Shown piece after piece: positions 24,619 to 32,123 of a DNA stretch of 32,123 bases. The DNA lies in assembly GCA_016783715.1 (NCBI GenBank), contig JADHWA010000006.1, positions 1-32,123 of the forward strand. The letters run 5' to 3'. The notes under the pieces are model-generated. The model saw only the letters and a list, made by a program, of their open reading frames with translations. It was not told the DNA's origin and made no database searches. How positions within the stretch are numbered: position 1 is the first letter of the stretch; the number at the start of each line of letters is the position of its first letter. This DNA comes from Candidatus Omnitrophota bacterium (lineage in GTDB: Bacteria > Omnitrophota > Gorgyraeia > Gygaellales > Profunditerraquicolaceae). A program made the position numbers and the translations under genes.

Positions 24619-26406
24619 TTATTGTAGTTCTTGCATCTGGTAAAGCTTCGTATATAATCCGCCTTTATCTAATAATGCCTGGTGATTCCCCTCTTCGGCA
24701 ATCACCCCATCCTGGAGAACGATAATCCTCTGGGCATTCTTTACCGTAGAGAGCCTGTGGGCAATCACCAGAACCGTTCTTCCGCAGACTAAGGTATCCA
24801 GGGCATCCTGAACAATGCGTTCGGAGCGGGTATCCAGCTGTGATGTCGCCTCATCCAGGATCAAAATCGGAGGATCTTTAAGCAGAGCACGGGCGATGGC
24901 TATCCTCTGGCGTTCACCTCCGGAGAGCTTCATACCCCTATCTCCTATGACCGTATCATAACCTGAAGAAAAGTTAGTGATGAATTCATGCGCATGAGCC
25001 AGGGTCGCTGCCTTCTCAATCTCCTTATCCGAAGTCTCTAATTTTCCGTAGGCGATATTTGCCCTGATCGTATCATTAAAGAGGAATGTCTCCTGCGTGA
25101 CGATACCGATCAGCCGGCGCAGTGATTTAAGTGATACCTCTTTAATATCTTTGCCGTCGATTAAAATCCTCCCCTTCACCGGATCATAAAAACGCGGGAT
25201 CAGATCCAGCAGCGTTGTTTTGCCTACACCGCTGGGGCCGACTACCGCCAACATCTGCCCCTTCTCTACCTTTAAACTGATGCCTTTTAGGATCTGGTTG
25301 TCACCGTAATTAAACCTTACATTCTCATAAACGATACTATTATCGAATCTACTGATATCGACCGCCCCCTTGGCCTCTTTGATACTTGATAAGGTATCTA
25401 ATACTTCATATATTCTGATACTGGCTGCGGTAGCCTGCTGATTCAGAGAATGCACCTGACTGATCTTCTTAAAAGGCCTGATACACGATAGTAGCGCACC
25501 CAGGAAGAGGCCGAATACGCCGAAGGAGAGTTTTCCGGCGATCACTTCCTTACCCCCCCAGACAAAAACTAAGATTCCGGCCACACAGCCTAAAAATTCG
25601 GTCACCGGGCTTAAAATCAACAGGCGCTTAATCGACTTCATCGAGATCTTATAATACTGCTGGTTGGTCTGGTCAAACTTTTTTATTTCATAATCTTCCA
25701 TATTGAAGGCCTTGACGATCCTGTTGCCGATGATCGACTCATAGAGCAGGGAATTTATATCGGCCATCTTCTCCTGGCCGCGATGCGATAACTTACGCAG
25801 AATCTTGCCTACTTTTACTATTGGGAAGGCGATAAAGGGCACTAAAATAAAAGATATCAACGCCATCTTAAAATATATGAAAAAGGTCAGCGATAGGAAT
25901 ATGACTATCTGCATCCCCTGGTAGATCAGGTCAGTGGAACCATAGGAAACTGCATTCTCCACAAGTTTGACGTCGTTGGTGACCCGGGAGATCATCTCTC
26001 CGCCGCGCTTCTGGGTAAAGTAATCAAGCGAGAGCCCCTGCAGCTTTGCATAAAGTTTACTCCTGATGTCCCTGACTACAGACTGGCCGATATCCGACAT
26101 TATGTAGCTCTGCAGGAAGCTGAATATCCCCTTAAACAAAAACAGCAGGATCACTCCCACCGCGATATATTTTAATACCACCATGGGCGAGGCATCATTT
26201 ATCCGGTCCACCAGACTAGCCAACAAAGGCGGCAGCTGCGCTGGGACAACTATCTTCTGGTTAGTCAAGACCTTATCCGCCACCGGCACAATCATCGCCA
26301 GCTGCACCCCGTCAAAGAGGGCAGAAAAGCCCATACAGATCGCCGCAAAGAAGAACTTACCTATATATGGTCGAACAAATTTCAGTAACCTTAAGTAATC
26401 CCGCAT
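24619..26406 (-). CDS. ABC exporter, MsbA-like (half transporter with fused ATPase)
   Basis: A 595-residue type IV ABC exporter: six-helix transmembrane domain in the first about 320 residues, then an ATPase domain. The ATPase has Walker A 'GPSGVGKTT' (390-398), Q-loop 'TQETFLF', signature 'LSGGERQ' (494-500), Walker B 'ILILDEA' (514-520) and H-loop His550. It works as a dimer in the inner membrane. The overall sequence style and the lpxB gene just across the divergent promoter region make lipid A or another lipid-linked glycan the likely cargo (MsbA role), but substrate cannot be read directly. AGGAG precedes the ATG and a promoter lies just upstream. Confidence 0.88.
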   Translation of the reverse strand: MRDYLRLLKFVRPYIGKFFFAAICMGFSALFDGVQLAMIVPVADKVLTNQKIVVPAQLPPLLASLVDRINDASPMVVLKYIAVGVILLFLFKGIFSFLQSYIMSDIGQSVVRDIRSKLYAKLQGLSLDYFTQKRGGEMISRVTNDVKLVENAVSYGSTDLIYQGMQIVIFLSLTFFIYFKMALISFILVPFIAFPIVKVGKILRKLSHRGQEKMADINSLLYESIIGNRIVKAFNMEDYEIKKFDQTNQQYYKISMKSIKRLLILSPVTEFLGCVAGILVFVWGGKEVIAGKLSFGVFGLFLGALLSCIRPFKKISQVHSLNQQATAASIRIYEVLDTLSSIKEAKGAVDISRFDNSIVYENVRFNYGDNQILKGISLKVEKGQMLAVVGPSGVGKTTLLDLIPRFYDPVKGRILIDGKDIKEVSLKSLRRLIGIVTQETFLFNDTIRANIAYGKLETSDKEIEKAATLAHAHEFITNFSSGYDTVIGDRGMKLSGGERQRIAIARALLKDPPILILDEATSQLDTRSERIVQDALDTLVCGRTVLVIAHRLSTVKNAQRIIVLQDGVIAEEGNHQALLDKGGLYTKLYQMQELQ

Positions 26407-26435
26407 CTTTTGCTCCTTTTAAAAAATTGTATGAT

Positions 26436-26463
26436 ATTGTAACATATATTGCTTAAAATGCAA
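26436..26463 (-). promoter_or_regulatory. Candidate promoter of the ABC exporter gene
   Basis: The minus strand has TTGCAT (26458-26463) and TACAAT (26436-26441) with a 16-nt AT-rich spacer. The predicted start is about 25 nt before the ATG and its AGGAG site. Confidence 0.55.
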
Positions 26464-26497
26464 CTTTTTTTCTCATTTATTTGCATAATTTTGGGCA

Positions 26498-26786
26498 TTT
26501 CCGAAACCCCCCTGTCAATTTTCTCGCTCAGGTCGATTCTACCCTCTGGGCCGCCAATGCTCTTTCGTATTTTCGGTGGCTGCAGAACTCGCCCTATTTG
26601 CTCTATGCAAATAGGGCTCAGACAACTTCGCCATCCTGGTGCTGTCGCTTCGTCCTTCGATTTCACTCAGGACGAAATCCCGAGCGCAGTCGAGGGACTT
26701 CGCTCCACCAGGATCCCCGTAAATACTCAAGCTCCATTGGCTAAAATCGACATTCGCTGCGAAAACTGCCAATGGTGTTTCGGAAA
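26498..26786. repeat. 289-bp nested palindromic, MITE-like element
   Basis: The 461-bp gap between the divergent ABC exporter and oxidoreductase genes is mostly this element. The terminal inverted repeats are TTTCCGAAAC and GTTTCGGAAA. Further arm pieces also match in inverted order (GTCAATTTTC/GAAAACTG, GTCGATT/AATCGAC, GCCAATG/CATTGGC, GCTC..GTATTT/AAATAC..GAGC). The centre holds a perfect 11-bp hairpin (GCCCTATTTGC/GCAAATAGGGC, 26591-26617) and an inner ATCCTGGTG/CACCAGGAT palindrome. That palindrome encloses a TTCGTCCTTCGATTTCACTCAGGACGAA motif typical of short dispersed repeats. No transposase is encoded; the ORFs over it are shadows. Confidence 0.72.
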
Positions 26787-26840
26787 CTATAGAAGTTAAT
26801 TATGAAATAAATCCCTTGCTATTCTCCGGTAAGATTTTAG

Positions 26841-26869
26841 TTGCATCGGTTATCGGAGTCTGATATTAT
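26841..26869 (+). promoter_or_regulatory. Candidate promoter overlapping the start of the oxidoreductase gene
   Basis: TTGCAT (26841-26846), 17 nt, TATTAT (26864-26869). Transcription would begin next to the ATG at 26877, giving a leaderless message starting MNKPRVAVIG. The competing reading uses GGAG at 26855-26858 and the ATG at 26868 with an upstream promoter I cannot see. Confidence 0.4.
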
Positions 26870-27797
26870 GCATAACATGAATAAGCCAAGAGTTGCCGTG
26901 ATCGGAACCGGACATCTCGGTTCAATCCACGCAAAGATTTACAGCGAATTTGACTGCTGTCAATTAGTGGGGGTCTGCGATATTAATCAGGACCGGCTCC
27001 ACAAGGTAGCCGAGCAGCTGGGGACTCCCCGGTTCACCGACCATAAGCAGCTATTCGGCAAGGTAGATGCCGTAAGTATCGCCACCACAACCGACACCCA
27101 CTATGGAATCGCTAAAGACTTCCTCCTGAACAAGATACACACCCTGGTTGAGAAACCATTCACTACCGGCCTAAAAGAAGCCGACTCTCTGATAGAGTTA
27201 GCAAAAAATAACAGGCTTATCCTGCAGGTCGGACATATAGAAAGATTTAATTCCGCCTTCGGTGCCACCAGAGATATAGTGCGCCATCCGCGATTTATTG
27301 AATGCCACCGCTTGAGCCCCTTCCCTCATCGCTCCCTGGATGTAGGGGCTGTACTTGACCTGATGATCCATGACATCGATATAGTCATTGGAATTGTTCC
27401 CTCAAAGATTACCAAGATTGAATCCGTCGGAATAAATGTCCTGACTAAATTCGAGGATATCGCCAATAGCCGGATTACTTTTAGTAACGGTTGTGTCGCA
27501 AACCTAACCGCCAGCCGCGTCTCGGATGAGGCTATGCGCAAGATCCGGATCTTCCAGGAGGACATGTATATATCCCTTGATTATAAGGAAGCTAAGGCGG
27601 TAGTCTACAGGAAGGATGGCCACTCAATCTCCAAAGAAAGCCTCCCTATCGAAAAAGAGCAGCCTCTGCAGAAAGAGTTGCGCTCCTTTATTGACTGCGT
27701 CAGCCAGAATAAGGTCCCGTTGGTCTCCGGAGAGGTGGCGCGGGAGGCACTTGAGGTGGCGCTGGAAATTCAGGAACAGATACGGCGCAACCGCTAA
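26868..27797 (+). CDS. Gfo/Idh/MocA-family NAD(P)-dependent sugar oxidoreductase (GnnA-like candidate)
   Basis: Rossmann N-terminus 'VAVIGTGHLGSIHAKIY', 'VGVCDINQDRL', and the family signature 'VEKPFTTG' with the catalytic Lys; then a C-terminal alpha/beta domain with 'IHDIDIVIGI'. I choose the ATG at 26868 (GGAG 9 nt upstream) instead of the track's TTG at 26841; the ATG at 26877 is also possible. It is 11 nt ahead of lpxB. In some lipid A clusters a member of this family, GnnA, oxidises UDP-GlcNAc at C3 so that a transaminase can make the 2,3-diamino sugar. Position suggests that role, but no gnnB is in the window, so this is inference. Confidence 0.82.
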   Translation: MHNMNKPRVAVIGTGHLGSIHAKIYSEFDCCQLVGVCDINQDRLHKVAEQLGTPRFTDHKQLFGKVDAVSIATTTDTHYGIAKDFLLNKIHTLVEKPFTTGLKEADSLIELAKNNRLILQVGHIERFNSAFGATRDIVRHPRFIECHRLSPFPHRSLDVGAVLDLMIHDIDIVIGIVPSKITKIESVGINVLTKFEDIANSRITFSNGCVANLTASRVSDEAMRKIRIFQEDMYISLDYKEAKAVVYRKDGHSISKESLPIEKEQPLQKELRSFIDCVSQNKVPLVSGEVAREALEVALEIQEQIRRNR

Positions 27798-27808
27798 ACA
27801 ATAAAATA

Positions 27809-28978
27809 ATGGCTAAACAAATCCATATTATGATCATCTGCGGCGAGCCCTCCGGCGACCTGCATGCGGCAAATCTGGCAAAAGAATTATTCAAGATAAA
27901 CCCCTCGATCATAATCCAGGCGGTAGGCGGCGATCAGCTGCGCTCAAGCGGAGCCGAGATCATATCTGAAATCAGAGGTTTTACGGTTTTAGGATTCTTT
28001 GATGTAATTAAAAAGCTCCCCCGGTTCCTGGCGCTTCAAAGGAATATATTAGATAAGATCAGGACGGTAAAACCTGCGGCTGTAATCCTGGTTGATTTCT
28101 CCGGATTTAACCTCCGCCTGGCAAAGAAAATCAATAATAGTGTACCGGTTATCTATTATATCCCACCTCAGGTTTGGGCCTCCCGGCCCGGAAGGTTGAA
28201 TTCGATAAGAAAGTATATCAGCAAGTTAATTGTGATCTTTGAGTTCGAGAGAGATTTCTACAAAAAGCATGGTATTGAAGTTGATTTTGCCGGCGGACAT
28301 CCTTTATTGGATACAGCAAAGCCCACGATGCCAAAGAAGGACTTCTTCGAGAAGTTTGGCCTTAATCAATCGGAGTTGACTATCGCTCTTCTGCCCGGTT
28401 CCCGCCAACAGGAGATCAGGCAAATTCTCCCGGTAATGCTGGAAGCTGCTAAGATCATCTCTAAGCAGATTCCCAGAATACAATTTATCGTGGCAAAGTC
28501 TGCCCAACTGGATAACAGCCTCTACCGCAATATTAGCAAGAATTTTAACCTCAATCTTAAAGTCATCGAGGCGATGACTTATGACTGCCTGCAGGCAGCG
28601 GATTTTTGCCTGATTACATCCGGTACAGCGACGCTTGAAGCTGCGATCATGCAAAAACCTTTCCTGATAATTTATAAAATGGGGATCTTAAATTACCTCC
28701 TCTATCGTCCTCAGGTAAAAATTCCCTATATCGGAATAGTAAATATCATCTCCGGAAAACAGATAATCCCTGAATTTATCCAATTTAACGCCCGGGGCAG
28801 GAGTATCGCCGCCGGAGCCTTAAAGCTATTAAAAAATGAATTCGAACTAAAAAAGATGACCGCAGATCTCACCCGGTTTAAATCTTTACTTGGAAAAGAG
28901 GGGGCGGCTCTACGCTCTGCCGGGATCATCACCGAATTCATAGCTAAAGATGAAAATAAATCCGACCAAAACAATTAA
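27809..28978 (+). CDS. lpxB: Lipid-A-disaccharide synthase
   Basis: GT-B (GT19) glycosyltransferase that joins lipid X and UDP-diacylglucosamine into the lipid A disaccharide at the cytoplasmic face of the inner membrane. Seen: 'MIICGEPSGDLHAANLAK', 'AVGGDQLRSSGAEI', 'VLGFFDVIKKLP', 'IYYIPPQVWASRPGR', 'FAGGHPLLD', 'LLPGSRQQEI', and 'TSGTATLEAAIMQKPFLIIYK'. Its 389 aa is the normal length. No clear Shine-Dalgarno precedes the ATG, so coupling to the oxidoreductase upstream is likely. Its 3' end overlaps the HD-GYP gene by 29 nt. It is direct evidence for an LPS-type outer membrane. Confidence 0.96.
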   Translation: MAKQIHIMIICGEPSGDLHAANLAKELFKINPSIIIQAVGGDQLRSSGAEIISEIRGFTVLGFFDVIKKLPRFLALQRNILDKIRTVKPAAVILVDFSGFNLRLAKKINNSVPVIYYIPPQVWASRPGRLNSIRKYISKLIVIFEFERDFYKKHGIEVDFAGGHPLLDTAKPTMPKKDFFEKFGLNQSELTIALLPGSRQQEIRQILPVMLEAAKIISKQIPRIQFIVAKSAQLDNSLYRNISKNFNLNLKVIEAMTYDCLQAADFCLITSGTATLEAAIMQKPFLIIYKMGILNYLLYRPQVKIPYIGIVNIISGKQIIPEFIQFNARGRSIAAGALKLLKNEFELKKMTADLTRFKSLLGKEGAALRSAGIITEFIAKDENKSDQNN

Positions 28979-30164
28979 CCAGATCGTCCCGCTGATCAGT
29001 TATGTAGCCGACCTGCAAAGTAACAGGGGGATCTACCACGGATGGCGGACGGCGATCTTTGCAGCACGCCTTGCTGAAATCTGCAATCCGGTAGAGATAA
29101 AGAGTATATTCTATGCTGCGCTACTCTTGGATATCGGCGGGATAGGCTTGGCCTACCACATCACCCATTACCTGATCCGTAACGATAGGGTCAGCCAGGA
29201 TGCTTTACTTTCGCATCCGATAATTGGCGCCCAGATCGTCTCCAATATACCCGGATTATCCAATTGCGCCAAAATTATCCTCGACCACCATGAGTGGTGT
29301 AACGGCAGAGGCTACCCCAGAGCAAAGAATAGCAATGATATCACCCCAGGGGCGCAGGTTACCAGGATCTCTGATACACTTGATATAGCATTGCGCCGGC
29401 GGCGTTGCCTGGGCCTTGCCGGACTTAAAAGTAAACTCTCAAAGACAGTAAATAGGGAATATTCGGAAAAACTGCTTCAGCAGGCATTTGAAATATTGAG
29501 GGGAGGTAATTTCTTTAAAAAAATGATTGACCGCGGGAGCATCCCTACATTATTCAAGGAGGCTCATGCGGCGGTAGGCAGTATCCGCATTCCGGCAAGG
29601 ATTGACGCTATCGGAGGGGCATTGAGGGTGATCGCAGAAATTACTGATATGAAACATCCCTACACCTACGGCCATTCACTGCGGGTCTCGCGGTATGCGA
29701 TGAGTATAGCCCTGGCGATGAAGCTGGAACATGACCAGGTAACTAAAATCAAATGGGCTGGCCTTATACATGATATCGGCAAGATCAGCGTCTCCCGCAA
29801 GATTCTTGATAAGCCGAATAAGCTGACAGGGAGTGAATACCGGAAAGTACAGGAGCATGTTAAAATCTCCGGGATAATGAAACTTGCCCCTTCATTGCAG
29901 GAGATCGCACCGATTGCTGCAGGGCACCATGAGTATTTTGACGGCTCGGGATACCCTATGGGTACAGCCGGTATGGATATACCCTTGGGCGCAAGGATCA
30001 TTACTATCTGCGATGCCTATGATGCAATGACCTCAAACCGTCCCTACCGCGGCGGCATCTGCCCTAAAGAAGTCTGCCAAAAAATTCAGAAACTCGCAGG
30101 CTCACAGTTTGACCCCGAGATAGTAAAGTTCGCCCTCCCGGTCTTCCGTAGTCTCGAACTCTAA
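28950..30164 (+). CDS. Tandem HD-GYP domain protein, first domain degenerate
   Basis: HD-GYP proteins are metal-dependent cyclic-di-nucleotide phosphodiesterases. The C-terminal domain (about 220-400) is complete: His242, 'GLIHDIGKIS' (His274-Asp275, Lys278), 'GHHEYFDGSGYP' and 'RIITICDAYDAMTSNRPYR'. The N-terminal half (about 25-150) is a second copy that has lost key residues: 'LLLDIGGIG' replaces LLHDIGKIG, although 'DHHEWCNGRGYP' and 'RISDTLDIAL' remain. So domain one is probably structural or regulatory and domain two catalytic. There is no receiver, GGDEF or membrane segment. It overlaps lpxB by 29 nt, which suggests coupling, and ends at a convergent hairpin. Confidence 0.9.
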   Translation: MKINPTKTINQIVPLISYVADLQSNRGIYHGWRTAIFAARLAEICNPVEIKSIFYAALLLDIGGIGLAYHITHYLIRNDRVSQDALLSHPIIGAQIVSNIPGLSNCAKIILDHHEWCNGRGYPRAKNSNDITPGAQVTRISDTLDIALRRRRCLGLAGLKSKLSKTVNREYSEKLLQQAFEILRGGNFFKKMIDRGSIPTLFKEAHAAVGSIRIPARIDAIGGALRVIAEITDMKHPYTYGHSLRVSRYAMSIALAMKLEHDQVTKIKWAGLIHDIGKISVSRKILDKPNKLTGSEYRKVQEHVKISGIMKLAPSLQEIAPIAAGHHEYFDGSGYPMGTAGMDIPLGARIITICDAYDAMTSNRPYRGGICPKEVCQKIQKLAGSQFDPEIVKFALPVFRSLEL

Positions 30165-30168
30165 CCTA

Positions 30169-30235
30169 AGCCCTTCCTTACTTCGGGAGTGTCTCTTCGT
30201 AGTAGGGAAGGGCTGGGTCGATCTATTTTTTATGT
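30169..30235 (+). terminator. Hairpin between convergent HD-GYP and L27-like genes, possible terminator
   Basis: AGCCCTTCC (30169-30177) pairs with GGAAGGGCT (30206-30214). On the plus strand a T-rich run (ATTTTTTATG) follows about 16 nt later, inside the end of the L27-like gene. No T-run follows on the minus side. Termination of the rightward unit is plausible but the spacing is loose. Confidence 0.5.
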
Positions 30236-30471
30236 TTTTCTGTATGGGGAGTTATATTGATAAAAGTCCTGAATCTGCCGTGGGGGGTCTTCTTTTTGGT
30301 AAAATACACCTTCCCGGCGGCAAGCGCGATAAGGTTACCCTGGCCCTTGACGTTAGTGCCGGCCTTATACTGGCTGAGGCCTTTTGCTAAAATCTGCCCC
30401 GCTTTTACCTGCTGACCTCCTGAAATTTTCAGCCCCTTACCTTTCTTTGGTGTAGAAAAACCGCCGATCAT
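30223..30471 (-). CDS. rpmA: Ribosomal protein L27-like protein with divergent N-terminus
   Basis: The 82-residue protein has the L27 beta-barrel core: 'GGQQVKAGQILAKGLSQYKAGTNVKGQGNLIALAAGKVYF'. The start is fixed by AAGGAGG 7 nt upstream. The N-terminal tail is MIGGFSTPKKGKGLKIS, not the usual 'AHKKGGGSSRNGRDSxxKRLGVK', which in ribosomes reaches the peptidyl-transferase centre. The usual partners rplU and obgE are absent; the gene stands alone behind repeat locus E. It may be the organism's only, strongly altered L27, or a paralogue with another job. I use rpmA for the family, with that caveat. Confidence 0.78.
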   Translation of the reverse strand: MIGGFSTPKKGKGLKISGGQQVKAGQILAKGLSQYKAGTNVKGQGNLIALAAGKVYFTKKKTPHGRFRTFINITPHTEKHKK

Positions 30472-30483
30472 TTTATTACCTCC

Positions 30484-30712
30484 TTAAATGAACAGACACT
30501 TTATGGAACGAAAGTGACATAAAGTGTAGTGTCAGTTGTTTAACAATCTATCAACGTCTGTGAATTTAACCCCGCACCCAAACAAGTAGCAGTAGATACT
30601 GGACTGGGTGCGGGGTAAGTTCGCGCACACCCCGCCCTTTTTTACCTATTAATATAAAAATTCTTTATTTTAGGGTATAAAAGAGCGGGGCGCGCTTATG
30701 GATACTATCATA
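30484..30712. repeat. Modular hairpin repeat, locus E (RNase-L27 spacer)
   Basis: First module (30484-30569): TTAAATGA, ACAGAC, ACTTTATG, a GAACGAAAGTGA loop, CATAAAGT, a 30-nt insert, GTCTGT, GAATTTAA. Second (30568-30616): CCCCGCACCCA/TGGGTGCGGGG around the same loop as locus A; 33 nt are identical to 4398-4430. Third (about 30616-30705): TAAGTTCGCGC with CCCCGC pairing GCGGGG around an AT-rich loop of about 45 nt. The L27-like Shine-Dalgarno is one boundary; no gene is seen in the 247-bp spacer. Confidence 0.85.
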
Positions 30713-30718
30713 TATCCC

Positions 30719-32113
30719 TTACTTTAGCAAGACTTCTTCCCCTCTTGAAGGCAGGTACACATCTACGCCGATCTCCCTCAGGGCACGGCCTAGCTGCTCT
30801 GATTGCCCCTGCTCACCGTGTACTAAGAATACCCTCTTAAGCGGAAGGCAATTTTTAGTAAAATCTATAAGCTCATTCTTATCGGCGTGCCCCGAGAAAG
30901 AATTGATTATCTGAACTTCGGCATTCAACTGGTAATCTAGCCCGAAAATTCGTACAAACCGCTCCTTTTCTACGATTCGCCTGCCCAAAGTATCGCCTGC
31001 CATATATCCAACTACCAGTATGGTATTCCGGGAATCCTCAATGTTGTTTTTCAGGTGATGCAAAATCCTGCCGGATTCGCACATGCCGCTTCCTGCAATA
31101 ATCACCATAGGCCGGCGGTCATTATTTAATATCTTAGATTTCTTCTGATCGCGTATGTAATTAAGATTTATTGCCTCGAAGGGATTCTCCCCCCTGCTGA
31201 TTACTCGTTTCGTCTCTTCATCCATGTAATCGAAATGACACTGGAATGCGTCGGTAATATCGGTGGCCAGCGGGCTATCAACATATATCGGAACCACCGG
31301 TATCGCCTTCTCCCTGAGGAGCTGATTCAAGTAATATATCACCTCCTGGGTGCGCTCCAGCGTAAAAGAAGGGATCAGGATCTTGCCCTTACGATTGATC
31401 GTCCGGTTAATTACCTCCTTTAATTTTCCCTTTGCCTCATCTATCGGCGCATGGAGCCTCCCGCCGTATGTGCTCTCTAAAATCAGATAATCTAACCCCT
31501 TGATCTTGGCTGGGTCATTTAGTATCGGCAGTCCTTTTCTGCCGAGATCTACGGCATATCCGATATTGATTGCTTTTGCATTCTCAACTACCTCTAGTTT
31601 AATAATCGCCGAACCCAGTATATGCCCGGCATCAAATAGACTGACATGCACGTCTTTGGCCAGGCAGGTCCTCTGGCCATAAGAGAGCGGGTGTATCTTT
31701 TTTGCCGCTTTACTTGCATCCCTTTTAGTATAAAGAGGCTTGCGCAAAGGCTTGCCCATACGTTTATTGATCTTGTTTACATACCTGATATCTTCCTCCT
31801 GGATCTTCCCTGAATCCTCAAGCATTAACCGGCATAAATCCTTTGTCGCCGAAGTAGCATATATTCGGCAACGCAACCCCTTTTTGATCAGGTTGGGAAG
31901 ATTTCCACAGTGATCAATATGCGCATGAGAAATTATCAGGGCTTTAATCCTGCTGAGGTTATAATTAAAAGTGGTATTAAACTTATAGAATTCATCGCGC
32001 TTCCCCTGAAAGAGCCCGGCATCAAAGATAACTTCTGCCTTTTTTGAGGATACCATGTGGCTTGAGCCGGTGACCGAACGAATACCGCCTAAAAATCTTA
32101 AGGTTATGGGCAT
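30719..32113 (-). CDS. Beta-CASP metallo-beta-lactamase RNA-processing hydrolase
   Basis: A 464-residue zinc-dependent nuclease family protein. Motif 2 'SHAHIDHCG' (His63, His65, Asp67, His68) and motif 3 'DAGHILGSA' supply metal ligands; 'YAVDLGRKGLP' fits motif 4. The beta-CASP cap has 'ESTYGGRLH', 'IPSFTLERTQEV', 'AGSGMCESGRILHHL' and 'SFSGHADKNEL'. This is the YSH1/CPSF73-like bacterial group, thought to act in RNA processing. An in-frame stop lies directly before the ATG, so the start is firm, though no Shine-Dalgarno fits in the remaining 10 nt of the window. It is upstream of the L27-like gene on the same strand. Confidence 0.92.
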   Translation of the reverse strand: MPITLRFLGGIRSVTGSSHMVSSKKAEVIFDAGLFQGKRDEFYKFNTTFNYNLSRIKALIISHAHIDHCGNLPNLIKKGLRCRIYATSATKDLCRLMLEDSGKIQEEDIRYVNKINKRMGKPLRKPLYTKRDASKAAKKIHPLSYGQRTCLAKDVHVSLFDAGHILGSAIIKLEVVENAKAINIGYAVDLGRKGLPILNDPAKIKGLDYLILESTYGGRLHAPIDEAKGKLKEVINRTINRKGKILIPSFTLERTQEVIYYLNQLLREKAIPVVPIYVDSPLATDITDAFQCHFDYMDEETKRVISRGENPFEAINLNYIRDQKKSKILNNDRRPMVIIAGSGMCESGRILHHLKNNIEDSRNTILVVGYMAGDTLGRRIVEKERFVRIFGLDYQLNAEVQIINSFSGHADKNELIDFTKNCLPLKRVFLVHGEQGQSEQLGRALREIGVDVYLPSRGEEVLLK

Positions 32114-32123
32114 TTAATTTCTA

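Noticed and set aside
26449-26799. ORFs of 116, 87, 91 and 77 aa in the exporter-oxidoreductase gap
   Set aside because: All are translations of the nested palindromic element on both strands, with sequences such as 'DFVLSEIEGRS' typical of translated dispersed repeats.

Overview
The window reads as one stretch of a free-living, diderm (Gram-negative-type) bacterial chromosome of moderate G+C. LpxB and an MsbA-type exporter point to lipid A. The bare phosphotransferase system, the tandem HD-GYP protein, the repeat-packed spacers and the divergent housekeeping proteins together suggest an uncultured lineage. Candidatus Omnitrophota or a neighbouring PVC-related phylum is my best guess; this is an inference from gene style, not a database result. 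There is no phage, IS transposase, CRISPR array or classical defence island.

Layout. Everything from about 26.4 kb down to base 1 is transcribed leftward (minus strand). In transcription order: an MsbA-like ABC exporter; the ribosomal/translation operon rpsB-tsf-pyrH-frr with a clear sigma-70-type promoter; tRNA-Lys, a structured spacer, tRNA-Leu and tRNA-Gly; a PTS EIIA, YvcK, HPr and enzyme I (no sugar permease); a phosphoglucose/phosphomannose isomerase and a nucleotidyltransferase; metK and ahcY (methyl cycle); a secreted DUF4139-type protein; pfkA and an unusual class II aldolase (glycolysis); the branched-chain amino-acid block ilvD-ilvB-ilvN-ilvC-leuA; a small membrane-anchored protein of unknown function; aroE; and the start of a prepilin peptidase. 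From 26.9 to 30.2 kb three genes run rightward: a Gfo/Idh/MocA oxidoreductase, lpxB and a two-domain HD-GYP protein. They face an L27-like gene and a beta-CASP metallo-beta-lactamase RNase on the minus strand.

The genes form connected functional blocks: glycolytic entry and its PTS/YvcK control, pyruvate to valine/isoleucine/leucine, SAM recycling, UMP and ribosome assembly/recycling, and outer-membrane lipid A.

The most unusual content is between the genes. Five spacers (upstream of ilvC, fba-like, ahcY, metK and the L27-like gene) consist almost wholly of a modular repeat family. One module is a hairpin bounded by TTAAATGA and GAATTTA. A second is a GC-rich hairpin bounded by CCC and GGG. 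The stem sequences differ between copies but pairing is kept, and in all five loci the edge abuts the Shine-Dalgarno sequence of the downstream gene. A sixth, degenerate relative lies between tRNA-Lys and tRNA-Leu together with a duplicated piece of the tRNA-Lys 3' end. Other spacers contain short-unit (7-9 nt) direct/inverted repeat arrays, and a 289-bp nested palindromic MITE-like element separates the two divergent transcription units near 26.6 kb.
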